From: Flavobacterium oncorhynchi | Lineage (GTDB): Bacteria; Bacteroidota; Bacteroidia; Flavobacteriales; Flavobacteriaceae | Assembly (NCBI RefSeq): GCF_002217355.1 | Contig: NZ_MUHA01000003.1 | Coordinates: forward strand, 92,508 to 156,507 | Direction of reading: 5' to 3' | DNA: 64,000 nucleotides | In this document: one piece after another, positions 28,413 through 36,512 of the stretch | Layout: every line of letters begins with the position of its first letter | Position numbering within the stretch: position 1 is the stretch's first letter | Made by a program: the position numbers and the translations under genes | Notes under the pieces: model-generated | The model's database searches: none | What the model was told of the DNA's origin: nothing | The model's input: only the letters and a program-made list of their open reading frames with translations

Positions 28413-29381
28413 TTAAGAATGTTGCGCTTTGAAAGCTTTTAATTTCTCTGTTAATTGAGGTACGATTTCAAATGCGTCGCCAACAATACCATAATCAGCA
28501 ACTTTAAAGAAAGGAGCTTCTGGATCGTTATTGATAACTACTTTTACTTTTGATGAGTTGATACCTGCAATGTGCTGAATTGCTCCAGAAATTCCTATTG
28601 CAATATATAAATTTGTTGCAACTGGCTTTCCTGTTTGTCCAACGTGCTCGCTGTGAGGTCTCCATCCTAAGTCAGAAACTGGTTTAGAACATGCTGTTGC
28701 GGCGCCTAAAACTTCAGCTAGATTTTCAACTAATCCCCAGTTTTCTGGACCTTTCAATCCGCGTCCGCCAGAAACTACAATATCAGCATCAGCGATAGAA
28801 ACTTTTCCACTTACTTTTTCTACAGATTCTACTTTTACACCAAAATCGTTGTCTCCAATTGATGGATTAAAATCTTCGGCAGCTGCAGCTCCTGCGCTTT
28901 CAAAAATTCCGTAAGAGTTTTTAGCTAAACCAAGAACTTTTACATCTGTATCGATTTGTGTAATATTGAAAGCTTTGTTTGAAAAAGCATTTCTTTTTAC
29001 TTGAAAAGGCGAGGTACTTACTGGTAATCCCACAACATTTGAAGCGAAACCAGCATTTAACGCTACTGCAACTAATGATGAAAGATAAATACTGTCTGTT
29101 GTAGAAGAAAGTAAAACTACTTTTGTCCCTTCTTTTTCAGCAGCTTGTTTGATTACATCGGCGTAAGCCTTAGCAGTAAAACCAGCTAATTTATCGTTGT
29201 TTACTTTTAAAACTTTATCAACTCCGTATTTTGCTAATTCGCTTACATCACTGATGTTTACAGTTAAAGCTGTAACGGTTGTTCCTAGACTTTCGGCTAC
29301 TTTTTTTGCATAAGAAGCTAATTCGAAAGCTACTTTTTTAAATTTTCCTTCTGCAGATTCTGCGTATATTAATATTGACAT
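28413..29381 (-). CDS. etfA: Electron transfer flavoprotein subunit alpha
   Basis: FAD-binding subunit of the ETF heterodimer, 322 residues. It accepts electrons from acyl-CoA dehydrogenases and passes them to the quinone pool. The C-terminal FAD domain is clear (VVSGGRGLKGPENWGLVENL, SDLGWRPHSEHVGQTGKPV, YIAIGISGAIQHIAGI, INNDPEAPFFKVADYGIVGD). etfB lies 67 bases upstream on the same strand. Confidence 0.96.
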   Translation of the reverse strand: MSILIYAESAEGKFKKVAFELASYAKKVAESLGTTVTALTVNISDVSELAKYGVDKVLKVNNDKLAGFTAKAYADVIKQAAEKEGTKVVLLSSTTDSIYLSSLVAVALNAGFASNVVGLPVSTSPFQVKRNAFSNKAFNITQIDTDVKVLGLAKNSYGIFESAGAAAAEDFNPSIGDNDFGVKVESVEKVSGKVSIADADIVVSGGRGLKGPENWGLVENLAEVLGAATACSKPVSDLGWRPHSEHVGQTGKPVATNLYIAIGISGAIQHIAGINSSKVKVVINNDPEAPFFKVADYGIVGDAFEIVPQLTEKLKAFKAQHS

Positions 29382-29448
29382 AATAATTTTAGATTTTAGA
29401 TTTTAGAATTCAGATTGAAACTGAATACTTAAAACTGATTACTGAATA

Positions 29449-30195
29449 CTAGATTACTTTCGCCTCGTTGTGTAATAAATTGATTAACTCATCTAAATTA
29501 TCTGCAGAAACTAATTTTACTGCTGATTTTGGAGCTGGTTTTTCAAATTTTACTGCTTTTGTATTTACAGGAGCGTCAACTGGTTCAAGAATAGTTAAAG
29601 CTTTAGTTCTTGCTGTCATAATTCCTCTCATGTTAGGAATACGTAAATCTTTTTCTTCAACAAGTCCTTTTTGACCACCAATGATTAAAGGAAGAGTAGT
29701 GCCTACAGTTTCTTTTCCACCGTCGATTTCGCGAACCGCTTTTACATTATTTCCGTCAACAGTTACTGCAGTACAAGAGTTTAAGAAGTTGTAACCCAAA
29801 ATACCAGCGATCATTCCTGGAACCATTCCGCCATTATAATCTAAAGATTCTTTTCCTGCAATTACAAGATCGTAACCACCATTTTTAATTACTTCAGCCA
29901 ATTGTTTTGCAACAAAAAAGCCATCAGTTGGGTTTGCGTTTACACGAATTGCTTCGTTTGCACCAATTGCTAGAGCTTTACGTAAAGTTGGTTCAGTGTC
30001 AGGACCTCCAACATTTACCACTGTTACATTTGCACCTTGCTGCTCTTGAAACCAGATTGCACGAGTCAATCCAAATTCGTCATTAGGGTTAATTACATAT
30101 TGTACACCATTGGTATCAAATTCAGAGTCACCATTGGAGAAGTTAATTTTTGAAGTAGTATCAGGCACATGGCTGATGCAAACTAGTATTTTCAT
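29449..30195 (-). CDS. etfB: Electron transfer flavoprotein subunit beta
   Basis: Partner of etfA, 248 residues, AMP-binding subunit. Motifs: ISHVPDTTSKINF, YVINPNDEFGLTRAI, LVIAGKESLDYNGGMVPGMI (nucleotide-binding loop) and LRIPNMRGIMTARTKAL. The ATTTTAGA-type repeats in the gap before etfA resemble those elsewhere in the window. Confidence 0.96.
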   Translation of the reverse strand: MKILVCISHVPDTTSKINFSNGDSEFDTNGVQYVINPNDEFGLTRAIWFQEQQGANVTVVNVGGPDTEPTLRKALAIGANEAIRVNANPTDGFFVAKQLAEVIKNGGYDLVIAGKESLDYNGGMVPGMIAGILGYNFLNSCTAVTVDGNNVKAVREIDGGKETVGTTLPLIIGGQKGLVEEKDLRIPNMRGIMTARTKALTILEPVDAPVNTKAVKFEKPAPKSAVKLVSADNLDELINLLHNEAKVI

Positions 30196-30390
30196 AAGTA
30201 TATATTTTGAATTTATAATATGCTTTTACAAATTTAGAATTTAATTTGGAATAATTATACTATGCATGCATAATATTTTTAAAAACTATTACGATTTCGA
30301 AGATTGTCAAAATCTATTAATGATTTCTTGTTTTTAATAGAGAAAATGAGTTGCTTCAATTGTTTTTTTGAAAAATTAGAATTCGTTAAT

Positions 30391-31068
30391 TTATTTTAAA
30401 CTTGCTTGGTATTCTTCAAAGCTTAATTCCTTTGCGCTGTTATTTGGTATTTCAATTTCGGTATTCTCATTCTTAAAAGCTAGTTCTTGAAATACTAAAA
30501 TAGAATTGTCGTCAATTTCCAGTTGAATAATAAAACCTGGCAATCCACTGTAGAACATTGGTCCATCTTTTATAGGAATTTCTTCGGTATACCAAGCTGT
30601 AATATCTTGTTTCGCAATAAATGCAGTATTTTTTGTTGTCGCTTTTTTACAAGAAAAGCCATTTATAATTTTGGTTTCTGGTAAAAGCTCCCATGTATAT
30701 GTTGGAAGTTTTGTTTTTACATTTGAATCAATCCCGTCATTTGTCATAAGAACTTTGTATGTTTTGGAGTCAAAATCTTTGTAATTAATTACTTCTGATG
30801 ATCGACGAATAGTCCGGCTTGCAAAAATTTTGCCTCCTGTATTTTCAATGACAGTGTTATCTGTTGTTGTTTTTTGAATAGTAGTTAGTCTTTGTATCGA
30901 CTTGTTTTTAGAATAAGTATAGCTGAATACTTCAGGAGTTTTAGCTTTTTCTAGAAGTCTCCCGTCCTTTGTTTTTAGCTGTTGTCTAGTGTAGGTGCCA
31001 ACCAGGCTCTGAGATTTTGCTTCGATTGAAAAAAATAGAATAAAAAATACTAATAGGTTTATTTTCAT
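30391..31068 (-). CDS. GLPGLI family secreted protein
   Basis: Protein of 225 residues with a signal peptide (MKINLLVFFILFFSIEAKSQ) and the family signature near the C-terminus, here YSGLPGFIIQLEIDDNS, preceded by the usual AWYTEEIPIKDGP. The frame runs 19 codons further upstream; the ATG at 31068 is chosen because it places the signal peptide first. The function is unknown. It appears monocistronic. Confidence 0.85.
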   Translation of the reverse strand: MKINLLVFFILFFSIEAKSQSLVGTYTRQQLKTKDGRLLEKAKTPEVFSYTYSKNKSIQRLTTIQKTTTDNTVIENTGGKIFASRTIRRSSEVINYKDFDSKTYKVLMTNDGIDSNVKTKLPTYTWELLPETKIINGFSCKKATTKNTAFIAKQDITAWYTEEIPIKDGPMFYSGLPGFIIQLEIDDNSILVFQELAFKNENTEIEIPNNSAKELSFEEYQASLK

Positions 31069-31433
31069 GATTTTTAGTCTTAAGATTATACTTACGAAGT
31101 AAAGTATATTTAAAGAATAACCCAAGTGAAAAAACTCAATTTTAATAAAAGGTTATTACTTATTGAAATAATTTTAGATTTAAACCGTTTTGATGAAAGA
31201 ATTTGATTAGGAGAAATTAACAAAAAACTTAAAGTTTGTCTAAAAAAGTTTTACAAAGATTAAGTGTGAGTTTTACGTGTATTATATCGATTTCGTAAAT
31301 ATCACAATAAAGCTAAAAAAGTTAAAACCTATAGAGAGAAAGAAGTTCATGCGATTTTAAACTTAATTTATGCTTTTAAGTGATTTAAAATATTTATTTT
31401 TGCTCTTCAGAAAATTCAACATACAATATAAAT
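31069..31433. other. Noncoding interval between divergent GLPGLI and pdhB genes
   Basis: 365 AT-rich bases that should contain both promoters. A TATTTTTG box at 31394-31401 could serve pdhB. A convincing -33 element was not found. Nothing else recognisable. Confidence 0.4.
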
Positions 31434-32411
31434 ATGAGAACAATACAATTTAGAGAGGCCATTTGCGAAGCGATGAGCGAAGAGATGCGTCACGATGAAT
31501 CCATATATTTAATGGGCGAAGAAGTTGCAGAATACAATGGAGCATACAAAGCTTCAAAAGGAATGCTTGCTGAGTTTGGCGAAAAAAGAGTAATCGATAC
31601 TCCAATTGCTGAGCTTGGTTTTACAGGAATTGCAGTAGGTTCAGCAATGAACGGCTGTCGTCCGATTGTAGAGTATATGACTTTCAACTTCTGTTTAGTA
31701 GGTATTGATCAAATTATAAACAACGCTGCTAAGATGCGTCAAATGACAGGTGGACAATTTAATGTGCCTATCGTTTTCCGCGGACCAACAGCTTCTGCAG
31801 GTCAATTAGGAGCAACACACTCTCAAGCTTTAGAAAACTGGTTTGCAAATACTCCAGGTCTTAAAGTTGTTGTACCGTCAACTCCTTATGATGCAAAAGG
31901 ACTTTTAAAATCTGCAATTCGCGATAATGATCCAGTAATTTTCATGGAATCTGAGCAAATGTATGGTGACAAAGGTGAAGTGCCAGACGGAGAATACACT
32001 ATTCCATTAGGAGTTGCTGATATTAAACGTGAAGGAACAGATGTAACTATCGTTTCTTTTGGTAAAATCATCAAAGAAGCTTTTATCGCTGCTGATGAAT
32101 TAGCTAAAGAAGGAATCTCTTGTGAGATTATCGACTTAAGAACAGTTCGTCCTATGGATAAAGATGCAATTCTTAAATCAGTTAAAAAAACAAACCGTTT
32201 AGTAGTTCTTGAAGAAGCTTGGCCTTTTGCTAGTATCTCTTCAGAGATTACTTATATCGTTCAAGAGCAGGCTTTCGACTTCCTTGATGCGCCAATTCAG
32301 CGTATTACGACAGCAGATACTCCAGCACCTTACTCTCCAGTTTTATTAAAAGATTGGTTGCCAAATGCAGGTGATGTAGTAAAAGCAGTTAAAAAAGTAT
32401 TGTACAAATAA
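31434..32411 (+). CDS. pdhB: Pyruvate dehydrogenase E1 component subunit beta
   Basis: Thiamine-diphosphate-dependent decarboxylase beta subunit of the pyruvate dehydrogenase complex, 325 residues. Motifs: MGEEVAEYNGAYKASKGML, DTPIAELGFTGIAVGSAM, FRGPTASAGQLGATHSQALE and LEEAWPFASISSEITYIVQ. The alpha subunit and E2 are not in the window, so the complex is encoded at separate loci. A duplicated terminator follows. Confidence 0.95.
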   Translation: MRTIQFREAICEAMSEEMRHDESIYLMGEEVAEYNGAYKASKGMLAEFGEKRVIDTPIAELGFTGIAVGSAMNGCRPIVEYMTFNFCLVGIDQIINNAAKMRQMTGGQFNVPIVFRGPTASAGQLGATHSQALENWFANTPGLKVVVPSTPYDAKGLLKSAIRDNDPVIFMESEQMYGDKGEVPDGEYTIPLGVADIKREGTDVTIVSFGKIIKEAFIAADELAKEGISCEIIDLRTVRPMDKDAILKSVKKTNRLVVLEEAWPFASISSEITYIVQEQAFDFLDAPIQRITTADTPAPYSPVLLKDWLPNAGDVVKAVKKVLYK

Positions 32412-32431
32412 TACACATATAAAATACACAT

Positions 32432-32487
32432 AAAGCTTCATCAGTCATATTTATTGATGAAGCTTTTTTATTGATGAAGCTTTTTTT
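32432..32487 (+). terminator. pdhB terminator with a duplicated 3' arm
   Basis: AAAGCTTCATCA (32432-32443) pairs with TGATGAAGCTTT (32455-32466). The 17 bases 32453-32469 are repeated in tandem at 32470-32486, giving a second possible 3' arm and T run. Confidence 0.85.
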
Positions 32488-32495
32488 ACCAGATT

Positions 32496-34997
32496 ATGAA
32501 AAGAATAATTTTACTCAGCCTGTTTTTTGTATTTGCTTTTGTAAATATTGCTGCTGCACAGACAAAAGTGAGTGGAATTGTTTTAGATAAATCTAATCAG
32601 CCGGTTCCGTTTGCAAATGTTGTTTTTAAAGGGTCAAATACAGGAATAGTTTCTAATGAAGACGGCCGTTTTTATCTAGAATCTCCCAATACTTATACGG
32701 CTTTATTGGTTTCTTCTGCAGGATTTTCAGATCGTGAAGTGCCTTTGGAAAAAGCGGTAAATTACGATTTTAAAATAGTTTTGAGTGAAGCCGAAGTGCT
32801 TAACGAAGTTGTAATTTATACCGGAAAAACATCTAAAAAGAATAATCCGGCCTTAGATATTCTTCGAAAAATATGGGAAAGAAAGCGTAAAAACGGACTT
32901 TACCAGTTCAATCAATATCAGATGCAGAAGTACGAGAAAGTTGAGTTCGACATGAACACAATCGATAGTGCTTTTATGAAAAATAAACTCTTTAAAGGAA
33001 TGGAGTTTGTTTTTAATCATATTGATACATCAGATGTTACAGGAAAAACTTATCTGCCAATTTTTATCAACGAATCAGTTTATGATGTTTACGGCGATAA
33101 TAAAATAAAGAAAGTAAAAGAAAATCTTACCGGAAATAAAATGTCTGGTTTTAATGGTAATCAGCAGATTTTATCATTTGTAAAAGATCTTTATTCAGAT
33201 TATAATATTTACGATAATCACCTTAAGTTTTTTGATAAAAGTTTTACGAGTCCGCTTTCAAGAACTGGAATTGATGTATATAATTATGTCCTAAAAGACA
33301 GTGCTTATATCGACAAAAAGTGGTGTTATAATATTGTCTTTTACCCAAGACGTAAAAACGAATTAACTTTTAAAGGAGATTTTTGGGTAAACGATTCTAC
33401 TTTTGCAATAAAGAAAATTAATATGGGTGTTACTAAAAGCGCCAATATTAACTGGGTAAAAGATATTTATATTGAGCAGGAGTTTGAAGTAGAAAACGAT
33501 TCGGTTTTTCTTTTAACTCGTGATTATATGATGTCTGATTTTGCTTTAAACAAAAAAGAAAAATCAAAAGGAGTTTACGGAAAACGAACCACTTTATATC
33601 GAAACCATAAATTCAATATTCAGAAACCGGAGAAATTTTACAAAGAAGAAGTTAACTTTATAGACAATGCTGTTTATGAACGACCACCTGAGTTCTGGGA
33701 AGAAAATCGATTTGAGAAACTAAATAAAGATGAAGCAGGTATTTATAAAATGCTTGATACACTGCAAACCGTTAAGCGATTTAAGCAGTTGTATAGTCTC
33801 GTCTCGATTTTAGGAAGTGGTTATGTTGAATTTAAAAATTTCGATTTTGGACCTATTTTTTCTACGTTTGGCTATAATGAAGTCGAAGGTATACGAATAA
33901 GAGCGGGAGGAAGAACTTATTTTGGACCAAATGACCCTTGGCGTCTGCAGGCATATACAGCTTACGGTTTTGACGATAATAAATTCAAATATGGTGTTTC
34001 AGGAAAATGGATGATCGACAAAAAAAACAGGATCATTATTTCTGGAGGAAACAGGCGTGATATTGAACAAATTGGAGCGAGTTTAACCACAACAAATGAT
34101 ATTTTAGGACGAAGTTTTGCATCATCAGCATTATTTACAACAGGAAGCAACGGAAAATTAACCAATATTAATCTGAGTAATGTTTCCTTTGAAATGGAAC
34201 CTAAAAAGAATTTTATTGTTCAAGCAGGGTTTTCGTATCGAACATTAGAATCAGCTTCAAAGACTTTTAGTTTAGATTATTATACGACATTACCAAGTAC
34301 AGCAAATCCTGCTGGTGTGGTCGAAAGTATGGTAAAACAGTCAGAAGCAAATATTCAGTTTGAATATATGCCAAATCGTAAAACAATTGGATACGGAGTT
34401 GAACGCAGCTTAGTTGACAGCCCTTTTAGTCATTTCTTTGTTAACTTTAGTTATGGTATTAAAGGCGTTTTTGACAGTGATTTTGCTTACGAAAAAATTC
34501 AATTATTTTATAAACAGCCTATTATTATCGGACCATTAGGCAGATCAAATATTATTCTTGAAACTGGAAAAACATGGGGAACGATTCCGTTAGGATTAAT
34601 GAGTGTAATTCCTGGAAATCAGACTTATTTCACTATTGAAAATACGTTTAGTAACTTGAATTTCTATGAATTCATTACCGACCAATACACGACTTTACAA
34701 TGGAATCATGATTTTGGAGGAAGGTTGTTTGCCAGAGTTCCTTTTATGAGAAAATTGAATTGGAGAGAATTTGTTGGTATAAAAGCAGTTCACGGAACCA
34801 TTTCAGATGCGAATCGCGCCATAAACGCTTCGGGACAGCCTTATAATGCGCCAGAAAATGTGTATTGGGAATATAATGCAGGAATTGGTAATATTTTTAA
34901 AGTATTTAGAATTGATTTCTCTTGGAGAGGAAGTTACTTAAACACTCCAGATGCTAATAAATTTGCTGTAAAAGGATCTTTCGGATTCTATTTCTAA
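32496..34997 (+). CDS. DUF5686 outer-membrane protein with carboxypeptidase-regulatory-like domain
   Basis: Protein of 833 residues. A signal peptide (MKRIILLSLFFVFAFVNIAA) is followed by a CarboxypepD_reg-like beta domain (about 25-105: VSGIVLDKSNQPVPFANVVF, then TGIVSNEDGRF) and the DUF5686 region (from about 120, starting NPALDILRKIWERKRKNG) with barrel-like repeats up to the terminal FAVKGSFGFYF. It has no TonB plug. It is probably an outer-membrane barrel of unknown cargo. The family is widespread in Bacteroidetes. Confidence 0.85.
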   Translation: MKRIILLSLFFVFAFVNIAAAQTKVSGIVLDKSNQPVPFANVVFKGSNTGIVSNEDGRFYLESPNTYTALLVSSAGFSDREVPLEKAVNYDFKIVLSEAEVLNEVVIYTGKTSKKNNPALDILRKIWERKRKNGLYQFNQYQMQKYEKVEFDMNTIDSAFMKNKLFKGMEFVFNHIDTSDVTGKTYLPIFINESVYDVYGDNKIKKVKENLTGNKMSGFNGNQQILSFVKDLYSDYNIYDNHLKFFDKSFTSPLSRTGIDVYNYVLKDSAYIDKKWCYNIVFYPRRKNELTFKGDFWVNDSTFAIKKINMGVTKSANINWVKDIYIEQEFEVENDSVFLLTRDYMMSDFALNKKEKSKGVYGKRTTLYRNHKFNIQKPEKFYKEEVNFIDNAVYERPPEFWEENRFEKLNKDEAGIYKMLDTLQTVKRFKQLYSLVSILGSGYVEFKNFDFGPIFSTFGYNEVEGIRIRAGGRTYFGPNDPWRLQAYTAYGFDDNKFKYGVSGKWMIDKKNRIIISGGNRRDIEQIGASLTTTNDILGRSFASSALFTTGSNGKLTNINLSNVSFEMEPKKNFIVQAGFSYRTLESASKTFSLDYYTTLPSTANPAGVVESMVKQSEANIQFEYMPNRKTIGYGVERSLVDSPFSHFFVNFSYGIKGVFDSDFAYEKIQLFYKQPIIIGPLGRSNIILETGKTWGTIPLGLMSVIPGNQTYFTIENTFSNLNFYEFITDQYTTLQWNHDFGGRLFARVPFMRKLNWREFVGIKAVHGTISDANRAINASGQPYNAPENVYWEYNAGIGNIFKVFRIDFSWRGSYLNTPDANKFAVKGSFGFYF

Positions 34998-35004
34998 ATA
35001 ATAT

Positions 35005-35122
35005 TAAGGTGCAAAGCATCAAAGTTACAAAGTCTCAAAGGTTTAAATTCTTTGCGGCTTTTTTTTTGCTTAAATCTGCGTGAACTTAAACTTTGCGTCT
35101 CTGCGTCTTTGCGAGATTCTTT
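35005..35122. repeat. Intergenic CTTTGCG-type repeats
   Basis: The gap holds degenerate repeated units: TTCTTTGCGGC, AACTTTGCGTCTCTGCG and TCTTTGCGAGATTC, preceded by the related inverted run GCAAAGCATCAAAG and CAAAGTCTCAAAGG. Such units look like noncoding repeats scattered in Flavobacterium intergenic regions (from memory). Confidence 0.5.
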
Positions 35123-35156
35123 TTGTTTAATTTTGAAATGGACTTAAAACCATTTT

Positions 35157-35756
35157 ATGCAAGAAGCCATTGATTTTCTATCTGCTAAAAATCCAGTATT
35201 TCTTCAAATTATTGAAAAATACGGATTGCCTCCAATTCCAAAACGTCCGCAAGGTTTTGAGACCTTAGTTTTGTTGATTCTCGAGCAGCAGGTTTCGATA
35301 GATTCGGCGAAAGCCACATTCTTAAAAATTAAAGCCTATACAACGTGTAATCCAGAAATGATGTCGGTTTTATCAGATGAAGAATTTCGGAATCTTGGTG
35401 TGAGCCGTCAGAAAACCAAATACATTAAAATTTTAGCAGAAGCCGTTTTAAACAAAGAATTAGATATTGAAAGTTTAGCTCTAAAAACTGCAGTTCAAGT
35501 TAGAGAAGAACTTATTAAACTAAAAGGAATTGGAAATTGGACTATTGATATTTATTTAATGTTTTGTTTGCAAGAGCCCGATTTAATACCGCTTGGTGAT
35601 ATTGCAGTAGTTAATACTATTAAAGAATTACTTGATATTCATGACAAACAAGAAATGGAAATTCACGCGCAGCAATGGAGTCCGTACAGGTCATATGCAA
35701 CATATTTACTGTGGCATTATTACTTAAATAAACGAAATCGTAAGATTACCTATTAA
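35157..35756 (+). CDS. HhH-GPD DNA-3-methyladenine glycosylase
   Basis: Base-excision repair glycosylase of 199 residues, AlkA-like but lacking the AlkA N-terminal domain. The helix-hairpin-helix and GPD catalytic region reads LIKLKGIGNWTIDIYLMFCL, then DLIPLGDIAV with the catalytic Asp. An early LILEQQVSIDSA matches the family. It removes alkylated purines in known members. It appears monocistronic. Confidence 0.9.
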   Translation: MQEAIDFLSAKNPVFLQIIEKYGLPPIPKRPQGFETLVLLILEQQVSIDSAKATFLKIKAYTTCNPEMMSVLSDEEFRNLGVSRQKTKYIKILAEAVLNKELDIESLALKTAVQVREELIKLKGIGNWTIDIYLMFCLQEPDLIPLGDIAVVNTIKELLDIHDKQEMEIHAQQWSPYRSYATYLLWHYYLNKRNRKITY

Positions 35757-35803
35757 CTGCCTGTTTTTTAAAACAAAACTAGGCAGATTAATGCAGTTTT
35801 TTA

Positions 35804-35834
35804 TTGTGAAAAAAGGATTCTTTAGTTACTTTTG
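35804..35834 (+). promoter_or_regulatory. Promoter of ppa
   Basis: TTG at 35804-35806, 20 bases, then TACTTTTG at 35827-35834. This fits the Bacteroidetes -33/-7 pattern and lies 33 bases upstream of the ATG. Confidence 0.7.
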
Positions 35835-35867
35835 CAACCGAATTTATAGAAACAATAAAAAACGAAA

Positions 35868-36398
35868 ATGACCGCAGACAAACTAACAACTTTCGATGTA
35901 TTAATCGAAATACCAAGAGGAAGCAGAAATAAATATGAGTACGATTTTGAAATCAAAAGAATGCGTTTCGACAGAATGTTATTCTCTTCAATGATGTACC
36001 CTGCTGATTACGGATTTATTCCTGAAACTTTAGCTCTTGACGGTGACCCTCTTGATGTATTGGTTTTGGTAAACGAACCAACTTTTCCTGGATGTGTTAT
36101 GGAAGTAAAACCAATTGGTGTTTTCCACATGGCAGACGATAAAGGACCAGACGAAAAAATTATCTGTGTACCAGTTTCAGATCCAATTTGGAATTCTTTG
36201 ACAGATCTTTCAGATATTAATCCTCACTTAGTAAAAGAAATCGAGCATTTCTTCCAAGTGTACAAAGATCTTGAAAACAAAAAAGTAGATGTTGAAGGTT
36301 GGGGAGACGTAAACGAAGCTTATGCAATTATTGCTGAGTGTACAAAACGTTTCGATGATATTGAAAATAAACCAGAGGGATTATTTAGCATTAAATAA
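35868..36398 (+). CDS. ppa: Soluble inorganic pyrophosphatase (family I)
   Basis: Hydrolyses PPi to phosphate, 176 residues. Family I residues are visible: EIPRGSRNKYEYD, YPADYGFIPETLALDGDPLD (the DGDPLDVLV active-site loop) and ADDKGPDEKIICVP. It is followed, after a terminator, by the membrane pyrophosphatase hppA, so soluble and ion-pumping PPases are encoded side by side. Confidence 0.96.
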   Translation: MTADKLTTFDVLIEIPRGSRNKYEYDFEIKRMRFDRMLFSSMMYPADYGFIPETLALDGDPLDVLVLVNEPTFPGCVMEVKPIGVFHMADDKGPDEKIICVPVSDPIWNSLTDLSDINPHLVKEIEHFFQVYKDLENKKVDVEGWGDVNEAYAIIAECTKRFDDIENKPEGLFSIK

Positions 36399-36419
36399 TT
36401 TTAACCCTTTTCTAATATA

Positions 36420-36457
36420 AAAAAAGCAATACTACCGTCAGGAGTATTGCTTTTTTG
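36420..36457 (+). terminator. Terminator after ppa
   Basis: AAAAAGCAATACT pairs with AGTATTGCTTTTT around a 9-base loop, with a T run. Confidence 0.88.
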
Positions 36458-36512
36458 TTTAAATTCGTTTTAGTTAGATTGTTGACTATTAACCAAAAAC
36501 CATTACTATATT

